Assembly: GCA_020848655.1 (NCBI GenBank)
Contig: JADLHU010000040.1
Location: forward strand, 1 to 46,571
Direction: 5' to 3'
DNA from: Novosphingobium sp.
Lineage (GTDB): Bacteria > Pseudomonadota > Alphaproteobacteria > Sphingomonadales > Sphingomonadaceae
Length of the DNA stretch: 46,571 bases
The notes below the pieces were generated by a model. That model saw only the letters and a list, made by a program, of their open reading frames with translations. It did not search any database and was not told where the DNA came from. Positions 33,874 to 42,256 of the stretch are shown here, piece by piece. Within the stretch, counting starts at the first letter, position 1, and the number at the start of each line of letters is the position of its first letter. The translations under genes were made by a program, and so were the position numbers.

Positions 33874-34853
33874 GCGGCGGCGCTTTCGGATGTGGCCCGC
33901 GCGTGCAGATAGGCCGCCGCGGCAAGATCCTGTGCGACATGGCCGAGCGATTTGTAGATCGTGATCTGGCGATCGTCCTCGCGTCCGGCGAGCGTGCCCG
34001 CAAAGACCTCGCCGATCTCGCCCACGACATGCGCATCGTCCACCGCGCCGGCCTCGCGCGCGGCGGCCAGTTCCGAAGCCTGCGCCAGCACGCCGGCGCG
34101 ATAATCCGCGATATAGCGCGCGGCGGCGACAAGCGCGGTATCGACCTCCACCGGACCGAGGAAACTGGAGCCGACGAGATTGACATGCGTGCCTGCGCGC
34201 ACCCAATCGCCCAGCACGACAGGTTCGGCCGATCCGCTGACGGTGCAGATGACATCGGCCATGCCCGCCGCATCGCGGCCATCGGCCACGGCCTCGATCG
34301 CCACGCCCAGGTCCGCCGAAAGCTCGGCCGAAAGCTGGGCGGCCCGGTCTGCCGTCCTGGCGGCGGATCGCCCCCACAGCACGATGCGATCGAACCGACG
34401 GACCAGGCAAAGCGCCCGGATATGCGCGCGCGCCTGTGTGCCCGTGCCAAAAATGGCGAGGACTTTCGCGTCCTTGCGCGCCAGCGCATCGGTGGCGGCG
34501 GCGGTGGCGCAGGCGGTGCGGATCGTGGTCACCGCCTCGGCATCGGCGATGCAGGTCACGGCGTGGGTGTGCGCATCGAAGGCCACGACCACGCCCTGGT
34601 GGCGCGAACGGCCGGACCGGACCGGATCGCCGGCCACGCTGACCAGCTTCGCGCCGAACGTGCCGATCGCCCCCAGATCGCCGGGCATCACGCCGAACAG
34701 CGCGCCATCGGTCAGCGCCACGATCTGCCGCAGGGGTTGCACCTTGCCCACTTCGGACACGCTGCGCATCGCCTGCCGCATCGCCGCGATGCAGCCGGGA
34801 TAGTCCAGCCACCGCTCGACCGCCCCGGCATCATGGAATGCCACCGCACGCAT
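33870..34853 (-). CDS. Ornithine cyclodeaminase/mu-crystallin family protein
   Basis: A 327-residue NAD(P)-binding protein. The Rossmann motif is IFGTGTQARAHIRALCLVR, followed by the family's IVLWGRSAARTADRAAQL, ADVICTVSGSAEPVV and GTHVNLVGSSFLGPVEVD; the N-terminal part has GVMPGDLGAIGTFGAKLVS. Members include ornithine cyclodeaminase, alanine dehydrogenase (archaeal), opine-like and imine reductases, so the reaction is uncertain. The ATG at 34853 is preferred, with AAAAGG seven bases before it, over a TTG at 34871. It is the first gene of the minus-strand series and is divergent from an Lrp gene. Confidence 0.88.
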   Translation of the reverse strand: MRAVAFHDAGAVERWLDYPGCIAAMRQAMRSVSEVGKVQPLRQIVALTDGALFGVMPGDLGAIGTFGAKLVSVAGDPVRSGRSRHQGVVVAFDAHTHAVTCIADAEAVTTIRTACATAAATDALARKDAKVLAIFGTGTQARAHIRALCLVRRFDRIVLWGRSAARTADRAAQLSAELSADLGVAIEAVADGRDAAGMADVICTVSGSAEPVVLGDWVRAGTHVNLVGSSFLGPVEVDTALVAAARYIADYRAGVLAQASELAAAREAGAVDDAHVVGEIGEVFAGTLAGREDDRQITIYKSLGHVAQDLAAAAYLHARATSESAAA

Positions 34854-35209
34854 CAACAGGCCTTTTCGCAAGCGCGCACGGCACCGCCGATCCCGAGGCC
34901 GGAGCCAGCCGGCAAGTGCACAATGAACACGCGGAGTTTCATGGTTCGATCATTTTCCCGTTAAGCCAACTTATGCGCCTTCGCCGGGAAAATTTATGCG
35001 AATGTTCGCGTTGCGCGCGGATCGGCGCATAATCCTTGTTCCATCGCCCACCCGCACGGAACGCAGCGCGATCAAGACACGGGGCGGCCGCGCCACCGTG
35101 CGGGATCATCGCACCCGGCGCGTCCAATGCACATGAACAAGCCAATTTCAGGCGACTGGCGGGATTTTTTATGCCACCAAGAACCACCGCATGCGAAGGA
35201 GCCGCGTTG
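34854..35209. promoter_or_regulatory. Divergent control region with long inverted repeat and TTATGCG elements
   Basis: This 356-bp gap holds no gene that I can support. ATTTTCCCG (34952-34960) and CGGGAAAAT (34985-34993) form a perfect 9-bp inverted repeat with centres 33 bp apart. TTATGCG occurs at 34971-34977 and 34994-35000, and inverted at 35026-35032. Such phased repeats fit an Lrp-type regulator encoded by the next gene, controlling itself and the divergent operon. The same CGCATAAT recurs at 30419-30426 before the aminotransferase gene. Confidence 0.5.
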
Positions 35210-35689
35210 ATGAGCGACGCACTGACACATCTGGATATCAAGATTCTTGAGCAGGTGCAGAAGGACGCCAGCCTTTCGACCACCGAACTGGCGGAGCGTG
35301 TCGGCCTTTCGCAATCGCCCTGCTGGCGGCGCCTGCAGCGGTTGCGCGACGAAGGCTATATCACCGGGCAGGTCGCGGTTCTGGATCGCAAGAAGTTCGG
35401 CGAAAGCCTGTATATCTTCGCAACGCTGAAAATGGCGACGCTCAGCGATGAACAACGCGCCGAATTTCGCCGCAAGATCGAACTGATCCCCGAAATCATG
35501 GAATGCCACACCGCATTCGGCGAACGCGATATCCTGATGAAGATCATCGCCCGATCGCTCGACTGGTATCAGAACTTCATCTTCAAGGTTGTCCAGAAGC
35601 TGCCGGGGGTGATCGACATACAGTCCACGGTCACGCTGTCGGAAATCAAGTCGACGACCGCCATCCCGGTGCGCCAGAATCTGCCTTGA
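35210..35689 (+). CDS. Lrp/AsnC-family regulator of the amino-acid/peptide module
   Basis: The 159-residue protein has the Lrp helix-turn-helix (LDIKILEQVQKDASLSTTELAERVGLSQSPCWRRLQRLRDEGYITG) and a RAM domain (PEIMECHTAFGERDILMKIIARSLDWYQNFIFK). The ATG at 35210 has AAGGAG nine bases upstream and gives the normal length; a longer frame from 35036 would be leader only. The ligand is likely an amino acid handled by the divergent operon, by context. It shares the fold but not close sequence with the Lrp protein at 24301-24762, and the repeats in front of the two genes differ, so separate regulons are likely. Confidence 0.92.
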   Translation: MSDALTHLDIKILEQVQKDASLSTTELAERVGLSQSPCWRRLQRLRDEGYITGQVAVLDRKKFGESLYIFATLKMATLSDEQRAEFRRKIELIPEIMECHTAFGERDILMKIIARSLDWYQNFIFKVVQKLPGVIDIQSTVTLSEIKSTTAIPVRQNLP

Positions 35690-35708
35690 TGGATGGTTGC
35701 GCAGGCGC

Positions 35709-36698
35709 TTACGCCGCGACGTCCAGTTCCAGCCGGCCGGAAAATCGGGCGCGATAATCGCCCGGCGCAAGCCCCACGATCCGCGCGAACACCCGGCGGA
35801 ACGCGGCCGGGTCCTCGTAGCCGACGCTCCAGGCGACCTGATCCACCGGGCGGCGCGTGAATTCCAGCAGTTCGCGGGCCTTGCCGACCCGCAGGTTCTG
35901 CACGTATTCGGTGGGCTTCATGCCCGTGGCGCTTTTGAAGCGGCGCAGGAACGTGCGCTCTTCCAGCCCGGCCTGCCGGGTCATCTCGGGCACGGTGGCC
36001 GCGGCCCCGGCGCGGGCCTGGAGCCAGTGCTGCACCTTGAGGATCGCCTCGTCGCCGTGCGTCAGGCGCGGTGAAAACATCGAATAGTGTCGCTGCTCGC
36101 GCCCGCTGGGATCGACGAGCATGAACTTGGCGGTTTCGAGCATGACGGTGGGGCCGAGCAGCCGGTCGACCAGCCGCAGGCCAAGATCGGTCCAGGCCAT
36201 GAGGCCGGCGGCGGTCATCAGGTCGCCATCGTCGATCACGATGCGGTCGGCCTCGACGCGCACGTCGGGAAAGCGCGTGCGCAAGTCATCGGCAAAGAAC
36301 CAATGCGTCGTCGCCTGGCGTCCCGCAAGCAGCCCGGTGGCCGCGAGGATGAAGGCGCCGCCGCAATTGGACGCCAGCACCGTGCCGCGCGCGTGCCGAT
36401 CGAGCAGCCAGCGCGCGTAAGGCGCGGCTTCATCGGCATCGGGCAGCGGACCGATGCGCCCCGGCACGATCAGCACGTCCGGTTCGCCGGGGGCGCCGGG
36501 CGCGCTGTCGTAGGCGCGGGCGAACGCGCCGTCGCCGGCCATCTGCCAGTGGCTCGTGCGCAGCGCCCCGCCGCCCTTCGCTTGCGAATAGAACGAGGCG
36601 ATCCCGAAAAGGTCGGTAATGCCGTGGACCATCGCCACCTGGCACCCCGGATAGAGGACCAGCCCGATTTCGGAGCCGGCCTTCGCGCCGCCGCTCAT
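35709..36698 (-). CDS. GlxA-type AraC-family transcriptional regulator (DJ-1/PfpI domain plus HTH)
   Basis: A 329-residue protein joining an N-terminal DJ-1/PfpI-like domain ([28 protein letters not shown]; nucleophile-elbow-like cysteine in [18 protein letters not shown]) to a C-terminal AraC DNA-binding domain ([34 protein letters not shown]...[17 protein letters not shown]). The N-terminal domain is taken to sense a ligand, not to act as an enzyme. The ATG at 36698 has AAGGGG at proper distance; a GTG at 36704 lies too close. It is divergent from the alpha/beta hydrolase, SDR and membrane-protein genes and probably regulates them. Confidence 0.92.
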   Translation of the reverse strand: MSGGAKAGSEIGLVLYPGCQVAMVHGITDLFGIASFYSQAKGGGALRTSHWQMAGDGAFARAYDSAPGAPGEPDVLIVPGRIGPLPDADEAAPYARWLLDRHARGTVLASNCGGAFILAATGLLAGRQATTHWFFADDLRTRFPDVRVEADRIVIDDGDLMTAAGLMAWTDLGLRLVDRLLGPTVMLETAKFMLVDPSGREQRHYSMFSPRLTHGDEAILKVQHWLQARAGAAATVPEMTRQAGLEERTFLRRFKSATGMKPTEYVQNLRVGKARELLEFTRRPVDQVAWSVGYEDPAAFRRVFARIVGLAPGDYRARFSGRLELDVAA

Positions 36699-36832
36699 CG
36701 CCACGTTCCCCTTCTGTCAGTTTTGGCTCGGCCTTTGTCGGAAGCGCCGATCCCTGCCCCGCTCCGGGCATGGTACTTCGTTTTCCATCAGGCCGGAAGG
36801 TGGCCTCTCACCCAAAACGCGGAGACAGCACG

Positions 36833-37660
36833 ATGACCACGATCACCACCCGCGACGGCACGCGGATCTTCTACAAGGACTGGGGCGACAAGGCCGCACA
36901 GCCCATCGTCTTCTCGCACGGCTGGCCGCTGACCGCCGATGCCTGGGACGCGCAGATGGTGTTCTTCGCCGAGCAGGGCTTTCGCACCATCGCGCATGAT
37001 CGCCGCAGCCACGGCCGGTCGGATCAGGTGTGGAACGGCAACACCATGGACCAGTACGGCGATGATCTGGCCGAACTGATCGCGCAGCTCGATCTGTCGA
37101 ACGCCGTCCTTGTCGGCCATTCCACCGGCGGGGGCGAAGTCACACGCTATATCGGCCGCCACGGCACGGCGCGGATCGCCAAAGTGGCGCTGGTCGGCGC
37201 GGTGACGCCGCTGATGCTGAAGACCGAGGCCAATCCCGGCGGGTTGCCGATCGAGGTGTTCGACGGCATCCGCCAGGGCACGCGCGCCGATCGCAGCCAG
37301 TTCTTCCTCGACCTGACGATGCCGTTCTATGGCTACAACCGCGATGGCGCGGCAGTTTCCGAAGGCGTGCGCCGCGAATTCTGGCGCCAGGGGATGCTGG
37401 GCGGGCTGAAAGGCCAGCTCGATTCGATCCGCGCCTTTTCGGAAAGCGCGTTCCACGCCGACCTCGCCCGCTTCGATGTGCCCACGCTCGTCCTTCACGG
37501 CGACGACGACCAGATCGTGCCTTTCGCCAATTCGGCGCTGCAAACGGCCAGGCTGGTCAAGGGCGCGGAGCTGAAAGTCTATGAAGGGTCGAGCCACGGC
37601 CTCGCCCAGATCGAGGCCGAGCGCTTCAACGCCGACCTTCTCGATTTCATCCACGCCTGA
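36833..37660 (+). CDS. Alpha/beta hydrolase, cofactor-free chloroperoxidase/arylesterase type
   Basis: The 275-residue protein begins with the family's [17 protein letters not shown] and has the catalytic triad S97 (GHSTGGGE), D226 (HGDDDQIVP) and H255 (SSHGLAQ), the same positions as in bacterial non-heme chloroperoxidases. These enzymes are serine esterases that also make peracids; the natural substrate is generally unknown. GGAGAC precedes the start at 36833. It is followed after 47 bp by an SDR gene and is divergent from the GlxA-type regulator, which likely controls it. It has no signal peptide, so it acts in the cytoplasm. Confidence 0.92.
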   Translation: MTTITTRDGTRIFYKDWGDKAAQPIVFSHGWPLTADAWDAQMVFFAEQGFRTIAHDRRSHGRSDQVWNGNTMDQYGDDLAELIAQLDLSNAVLVGHSTGGGEVTRYIGRHGTARIAKVALVGAVTPLMLKTEANPGGLPIEVFDGIRQGTRADRSQFFLDLTMPFYGYNRDGAAVSEGVRREFWRQGMLGGLKGQLDSIRAFSESAFHADLARFDVPTLVLHGDDDQIVPFANSALQTARLVKGAELKVYEGSSHGLAQIEAERFNADLLDFIHA

Positions 37661-37687
37661 CCTGCCCTGCCCTGCCCTGACCTGCCC
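37656..37687. repeat. Short tandem repeat of a 5-bp unit
   Basis: Six tandem copies of CCTGM (CCTGA or CCTGC) run from the hydrolase stop codon into the gap before the SDR gene. The repeat covers most of the 47-bp spacer and could vary in copy number by slippage, changing the spacing between two co-transcribed genes. It stops about 9 bp before the CCGGAG ribosome-binding site of the SDR gene. Confidence 0.6.
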
Positions 37688-37707
37688 CACATCCCGGAGT
37701 ATTTGCC

Positions 37708-38499
37708 ATGACCCACCAGACCTTCCTCATCACCGGCGCTTCGGACGGCATCGGCGCCGTCTATGCCGATCGTCTCGCCCGCCGGGGCCATGACCTCGTG
37801 CTCGTCGCCCGCCGCGCCGACCGGCTTGCCCAGCTTGCGAGCCGGCTTGCGGCGGAAACCGGCGTCCGCGTCGAGACGCTGGCCGCCGACCTTGCCGACA
37901 CCGCCGACCTGCTGCGCATCGAGCGCCGCCTGCGCGAGGATGCGGCGATCACCGGTCTCGTCAACAATGCGGGCATCGCCAACGAAGGTTCGATCCTGGA
38001 CGCCGACCCGGACTATCTTTCGGGCATGATCGACCTGAACATACGGGCCGTCACCCGGCTCTCTGCCGCGATCGCGCCCCGGCTGGCCGAAGCGGGATCG
38101 GGGACGATCATCAACCTCACCTCGGTCACCGCGCTGATGCCCGAAGGCTTCACGTCGGTCTATCCGGCGACCAAGGCCTATGTCCTGGCCTTCACCGAGG
38201 CGCTGCGCGCGCAACTGGGCCCGCGCGGCGTCACCGTCCAGGCGGTGCTGCCGGGGATCACCCGGACCGCGATCTGGACCGACGCGGCCATGGCCGGCCT
38301 GCCGCCCGCCATGGTAATGGAAGCCGGGGACATGGTCGACGCGGCGCTGGCCGGGCTGGACATGGACGAAGGCGTGACGATCCCTTCGCTCCCCGATGTG
38401 GCCGCCTACCACGCCTATACCGCCGCGCGCGATGCGCTGCACCCGCACCTGTCCCTTTCCACCCCGGCGGCGCGCTATGGCGTGTCGGCCCGTTCCTGA
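37708..38499 (+). CDS. Short-chain dehydrogenase/reductase
   Basis: A 263-residue classical SDR. The cofactor-binding TGASDGIG lies at residues 9-16, VARRADRL suggests NADP preference, NNAG follows in LVNNAGIANEG, and the catalytic serine, tyrosine and lysine are in INLTSVTALMPEGFTSVYPATKAY. The C-terminal part (LPGITRTAIW) is normal. Substrate is unknown. CCGGAG precedes the start. It is flanked by the chloroperoxidase-like hydrolase and a small membrane-protein gene, all on the same strand with short gaps. Confidence 0.92.
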   Translation: MTHQTFLITGASDGIGAVYADRLARRGHDLVLVARRADRLAQLASRLAAETGVRVETLAADLADTADLLRIERRLREDAAITGLVNNAGIANEGSILDADPDYLSGMIDLNIRAVTRLSAAIAPRLAEAGSGTIINLTSVTALMPEGFTSVYPATKAYVLAFTEALRAQLGPRGVTVQAVLPGITRTAIWTDAAMAGLPPAMVMEAGDMVDAALAGLDMDEGVTIPSLPDVAAYHAYTAARDALHPHLSLSTPAARYGVSARS

Positions 38500-38509
38500 G
38501 GAGGATCCC

Positions 38510-39001
38510 ATGATGCTCGGTCTCACGCTTGTGCAATTCACCGCATTGCACGTCATCATCAGCCTGGTCGCGATCGTTTCGGGGGTATGGGCGATGATCG
38601 CCTATGCGGCCGGGCAACTGCGCCGCCCGGTGCTCACCGCCGTGTTCCTGGCGACGACCACGCTGACCACGGTCACGGGCTTCCTGTTCCCGATTCACGG
38701 GATGACCCCGGCGATCGCGACGGGCCTTGTCTCGACGCTGGTGCTGGCAGTCGCGCTGGGCGCGCGATACGCCGCCGCCCCCTCGCGCCGCGCCGAAACC
38801 ACATATGCGGCAAGCGCGACAGTGGCGCTTTACCTCAACGTCTTCGTGCTGGTGGTCCAGGCGTTCCAGAAGATCCCGGCGCTCAACGCGCTGGCCCCCG
38901 GCGGCACCGAACCCGCGTTCCTTGTCGCGCAGGCGCTGACCCTGGCGCTGCATGGCGCGCTGGGCATCGCCGCCTGGCGCCAGGCACGGACCGTGGGCTG
39001 A
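38510..39001 (+). CDS. Small membrane protein with four predicted helices, function unknown
   Basis: The 163-residue protein is mostly hydrophobic, with four membrane segments at about residues 5-30, 38-60, 66-86 and 102-122 or 135-157, and a conserved-looking FPIHGMTP between helices two and three. I do not recognise a named family with certainty; similar proteins are usually annotated as hypothetical. GAGGAGGATCCC lies before the start at 38510, ten bases after the SDR stop, so it belongs to the same operon. Its role could be linked to the hydrolase/SDR pair in handling a lipid-like or volatile compound, but nothing in the sequence shows this. Confidence 0.75.
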   Translation: MMLGLTLVQFTALHVIISLVAIVSGVWAMIAYAAGQLRRPVLTAVFLATTTLTTVTGFLFPIHGMTPAIATGLVSTLVLAVALGARYAAAPSRRAETTYAASATVALYLNVFVLVVQAFQKIPALNALAPGGTEPAFLVAQALTLALHGALGIAAWRQARTVG

Positions 39002-39026
39002 CCTGCGGTTCAGGGCGATCCGGCCG

Positions 39027-39055
39027 GCCCGTGTAGCGAAATACGGCACACGGGC
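39027..39055 (+). terminator. Hairpin after the membrane-protein gene
   Basis: GCCCGTGT and ACACGGGC (39027-39034 and 39048-39055) form a perfect 8-bp stem with a 13-base loop, 25 bp after the stop codon. No T tract follows, so it could also be an operator for the large receptor gene downstream. Further on, CCAAAGTGCG (39101-39110) faces a broken inverse copy (39135-39147). Confidence 0.3.
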
Positions 39056-39188
39056 ATGCCGCCTTTGCTATCGCGGATGCCTTACTCCTGAAACATATGT
39101 CCAAAGTGCGCCACGGAACCCGCAGAGGCTCGGACGCACATATTTGGTCTGCAGGAGGCCGTATCGTGTCTTGCTAAAGGGGTGGCAT

Positions 39189-42113
39189 ATGAGAAGAATC
39201 GACTTTGCGATAGGCGGGGCATCCGCTCTCGTCCTGGCCTATATGGGGCTTCCTTCCGTCGCGTTCGCGCAGACCGAGGCGCCTGAAGCGGTAGCGGAAC
39301 AGGGCGCGTCCGCTCCGGCCGACATCGTCGTGACAGGATCGCGCATTGCGCAGCCCGGCCTCGTATCCGCCAGCCCCATCGTCACGATGGACCCCATATC
39401 GTTCAAGCAGACCGGCGCGGTCACGCTGGAAGATTCGCTCAACCGCCTGCCGCAGCTCGTTCCCGCACGCGGCGCGACCAGCAACGACGGCCTGACGGGC
39501 GGCATCACCACGCTCGACCTGCGCGGCCTGGGTTCGAACCGCACGCTTGTGCTTCAGGATTCGCGCCGCCTGCAGGCATCGACGCCGCTTGGCGCCGTCG
39601 ACATCAACAACATTCCTTCGGCCCTGATCCAGAGCGTCGAAGTCGTCACCGGCGGCGCATCGGCCGCTTACGGCTCCGATGCCGTTGCCGGCGTGGTCAA
39701 CTTCAAGCTCAACCACAAGTTCAAGGGCATTCAGCTCGACCTGCAGAACGGGGTCACGTCGCGCGGGGACGGCTTCCAGACCCAGATCTCGCTGACCGCC
39801 GGCGGCGCCTTCAACGATGATCGCGGCCATGCGCAATTGTCGATCAGCTACTCCAAGCGCAACGGCGTCGAAAATGCGACGCGCGGCTTTTCCAGGATCG
39901 TCCGTCCTTCGTCCGGCCTTTCGACCGGCGTCTATGTCGCCAATGCGACGAACCTGCCGTCGCAGGCCGCCATGGACAGCGTGTTCGCCCAGTATGGCGT
40001 CGCCGCCGGCCAGGTCGGGCGCACGGCAGGCCTGAGCTTCAATGGCGATGGCTCGCTCTTCAGCTTCCAGACCAACGCGCTCAATTACAAGGGCGGGGTC
40101 CCCAACCTGATCACGACCCCCAACAGCATCCGGTACAACTCGTCCGGCGTGAACGGCCTGACGATCCCTTACGAGCGCCTCGGCGCCTATGCGCATGTCG
40201 ATTATGACGTGAGCGACAGCATCAATGTCTACAGCGAATTCAACTTCGCCCACTTCACCTCGCAGGCGCATTACGCGCCGTCGTTCATAACCGTATCGGT
40301 TCCCGTAACCAATCCGTTCATCCCGGCCGACCTGAAGGCGCTGCTGGCTTCGCGCCCCAATCCGACGGCCAATTTCAGCCTGACCCGGCGCTATGCCGAA
40401 GTCGGGTTCCGCTATGCCGACACGACGACCGACAATTTCCAGGTTCGCCTGGGGGCGACCGGCGCGCTGGGGATTCGCGACTGGACCTGGGATCTTTACG
40501 GGTCCTATGGCAGAAGCGACCAGACGCAGCGCGACAGCAACGGCTTCAGCGTCTCCGCGCTGCAGTCGCTGGCTTCGGCGGCCGATGGCGGCGCCAGCCT
40601 TTGCGCCGGCGGCATGAACCTGTTTGGTCCGCAAGCCAATACGGCCTGCGCCAACTACATCCGTCGCAACACCTTGCGCAGTTCGACCAGCGAGCAGAAG
40701 GTCGTGGAAGGCACCATCCAGGGCAGCCTGTTCACACTGCCCGCCGGCGACGTGCGCTTTGCCGCCGGTGTCGACTATCGCTCGGACAGCTTCGACTTCA
40801 CGCCGGACGCCGCGCTCCAGTCGGGCGACATCAGTTCCTTCTCCACTGCCGCGATCCCGCCGGTTCGCGGTTCGGTCAGCGCCAAGGAAGCCTATGGCGA
40901 GCTGTCGGTCCCGATCCTGGCCGATCTGCCCGCGCTGAAGAAGCTGACGCTTGGCCTTGGCTATCGCTATTCCGATTATAACGTCGCGGGCGGCGTGCAC
41001 AGCTACCGCGCCGAAGCCAATTGGGAAGTGTTCAGCGCCCTGCGCATTCGCGGCGGCTTCGCGCGCGCCGTTCGTTCGCCGAGCATCCAGGAACTGTTTT
41101 CCCCGACCAGCGTCACGTCGCCCACGATCGGAACCCCCGGCACGGTCGGCCAGGGCGATCCTTGCGATATCCGCAGCGCCTATCGCACCGGCAGTTCCGC
41201 CGCGACGGTCCGCACCCTGTGCCTGGCGCAGGGCGTGCCCGCCAACATCATCGACAGCTACACCTTCAACAGCGTGCAGTTGACCGAAGGCGGGGTGACG
41301 GGCGGCAACCTGAACCTGAAGCCGGAAAAGGCCGACACCATCACGCTTGGCGCCGTCTTGACCCCCCGCTTCAATACGCCGTGGCTATCGATGCTCACGC
41401 TCTCGACCGATTATTACAAGATCAAGGTCAAGAACGCGGTATCGACCATCGCCGGCGCGACCGCGATCCAGCGCTGCTACAACCTGGCGGGAACCAACCC
41501 CAATTACGCGGCGGACAATGTCTATTGCGGGTTGTTCGGGCGCAGCAGTTCGACCGGCCAGATCAACGCCATCGCGCTCTACAACCTCAACCTGGGCGTT
41601 ATCGAGACATCGGGTCTCGACATCGCGCTCGACTGGATGGCGGACCTGGAAGAAGCCGGTTTCCCCGGTGGCGGCCGGCTGCGCGTGAATGCCGCGGCCA
41701 CCCGGCTGTTCAACTACAAGGTGCAGACCCTGCCCGGCGAAGTGCCGACCGATTACGCCGGTAGCGCGGGCAACGACGCCAAGGCCCTGCCCGACTGGAA
41801 GCTGAGCAGCAACATCGCCTACAGCAATGGCCCTGCAACGGTCAGCTTGCAGTATCGCTACATAGGTCCGATGATCGATGCCTCGGTGGTCACCGTCAGC
41901 GATACGACGGGGTTCCATATCCCTTCGCGCAGCTATTTCGACGTGAACCTTTCGCTGCGCGTCACCGAAAGCATGAACTTCCGGATGGGCGTCAACAACC
42001 TGACCGACAAGGCGCCGCCGACCTTTGCGACGTTCGACCAGTCGAACACGCTCCCTGCCGTCTCTGACGTGCTGGGCCGCAGCTTCTATGTCGGCCTGAC
42101 CACGCGGTTCTAG
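39189..42113 (+). CDS. Very large TonB-dependent receptor
   Basis: At 974 residues this is the longest receptor in the window. It has a signal peptide (about 1-29, VAFAQ), a TonB-box-like ADIVVTGSRI, a plug (DPISFKQTGAVTLEDSLNRLPQL, TLDLRGLGSNRTLVL, VEVVTGGASAAYGSDAVAGVVNFKL) and a long barrel ending in the canonical GLTTRF. The plug style (GxRxL/GGASAxYGSDAVAGVVN) is that of the sphingomonad and xanthomonad receptors for larger organic nutrients rather than siderophores. Extracellular-looking insertions carry cysteine pairs (SLCAGGMNLFGPQANTACANY, GDPCDIRSAY...LCLAQG, QRCYNLAGT...YCGLFG) likely to form disulfides. AAGGGG precedes the ATG at 39189. A strong hairpin follows its stop. Confidence 0.93.
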   Translation: MRRIDFAIGGASALVLAYMGLPSVAFAQTEAPEAVAEQGASAPADIVVTGSRIAQPGLVSASPIVTMDPISFKQTGAVTLEDSLNRLPQLVPARGATSNDGLTGGITTLDLRGLGSNRTLVLQDSRRLQASTPLGAVDINNIPSALIQSVEVVTGGASAAYGSDAVAGVVNFKLNHKFKGIQLDLQNGVTSRGDGFQTQISLTAGGAFNDDRGHAQLSISYSKRNGVENATRGFSRIVRPSSGLSTGVYVANATNLPSQAAMDSVFAQYGVAAGQVGRTAGLSFNGDGSLFSFQTNALNYKGGVPNLITTPNSIRYNSSGVNGLTIPYERLGAYAHVDYDVSDSINVYSEFNFAHFTSQAHYAPSFITVSVPVTNPFIPADLKALLASRPNPTANFSLTRRYAEVGFRYADTTTDNFQVRLGATGALGIRDWTWDLYGSYGRSDQTQRDSNGFSVSALQSLASAADGGASLCAGGMNLFGPQANTACANYIRRNTLRSSTSEQKVVEGTIQGSLFTLPAGDVRFAAGVDYRSDSFDFTPDAALQSGDISSFSTAAIPPVRGSVSAKEAYGELSVPILADLPALKKLTLGLGYRYSDYNVAGGVHSYRAEANWEVFSALRIRGGFARAVRSPSIQELFSPTSVTSPTIGTPGTVGQGDPCDIRSAYRTGSSAATVRTLCLAQGVPANIIDSYTFNSVQLTEGGVTGGNLNLKPEKADTITLGAVLTPRFNTPWLSMLTLSTDYYKIKVKNAVSTIAGATAIQRCYNLAGTNPNYAADNVYCGLFGRSSSTGQINAIALYNLNLGVIETSGLDIALDWMADLEEAGFPGGGRLRVNAAATRLFNYKVQTLPGEVPTDYAGSAGNDAKALPDWKLSSNIAYSNGPATVSLQYRYIGPMIDASVVTVSDTTGFHIPSRSYFDVNLSLRVTESMNFRMGVNNLTDKAPPTFATFDQSNTLPAVSDVLGRSFYVGLTTRF

Positions 42114-42119
42114 GAACGC

Positions 42120-42159
42120 ACGGGCGAAGGGGTGGGCAGCGCCCCCTCCCTTCGCCCGT
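42120..42159 (+). terminator. Strong hairpin after the large receptor gene
   Basis: ACGGGCGAAGGG (42120-42131) pairs perfectly with CCCTTCGCCCGT (42148-42159), and the loop itself holds GGGC-AGC-GCCC. It starts six bases after the receptor stop codon. There is no T tract, so termination may be partial or the hairpin may protect the receptor mRNA end, while the downstream peptidase gene remains in the same operon. Confidence 0.55.
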
Positions 42160-42256
42160 CGCCATTCCGGCAGCGCATGATCCCGGGCATTATCAGGCCC
42201 GGAAATGCCGTGGCGGGCACGGACGGTTCGAAAGTCAGCATCGGGGAGTCCTGCTC

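Noticed and set aside
31768..34812. A possible 1014-residue fusion of an N-terminal domain to the amidohydrolase
   Set aside because: The first 313 codons only overlap the ornithine-cyclodeaminase-like gene in another frame; the real start at 33873 has a signal peptide and an ATGA overlap.
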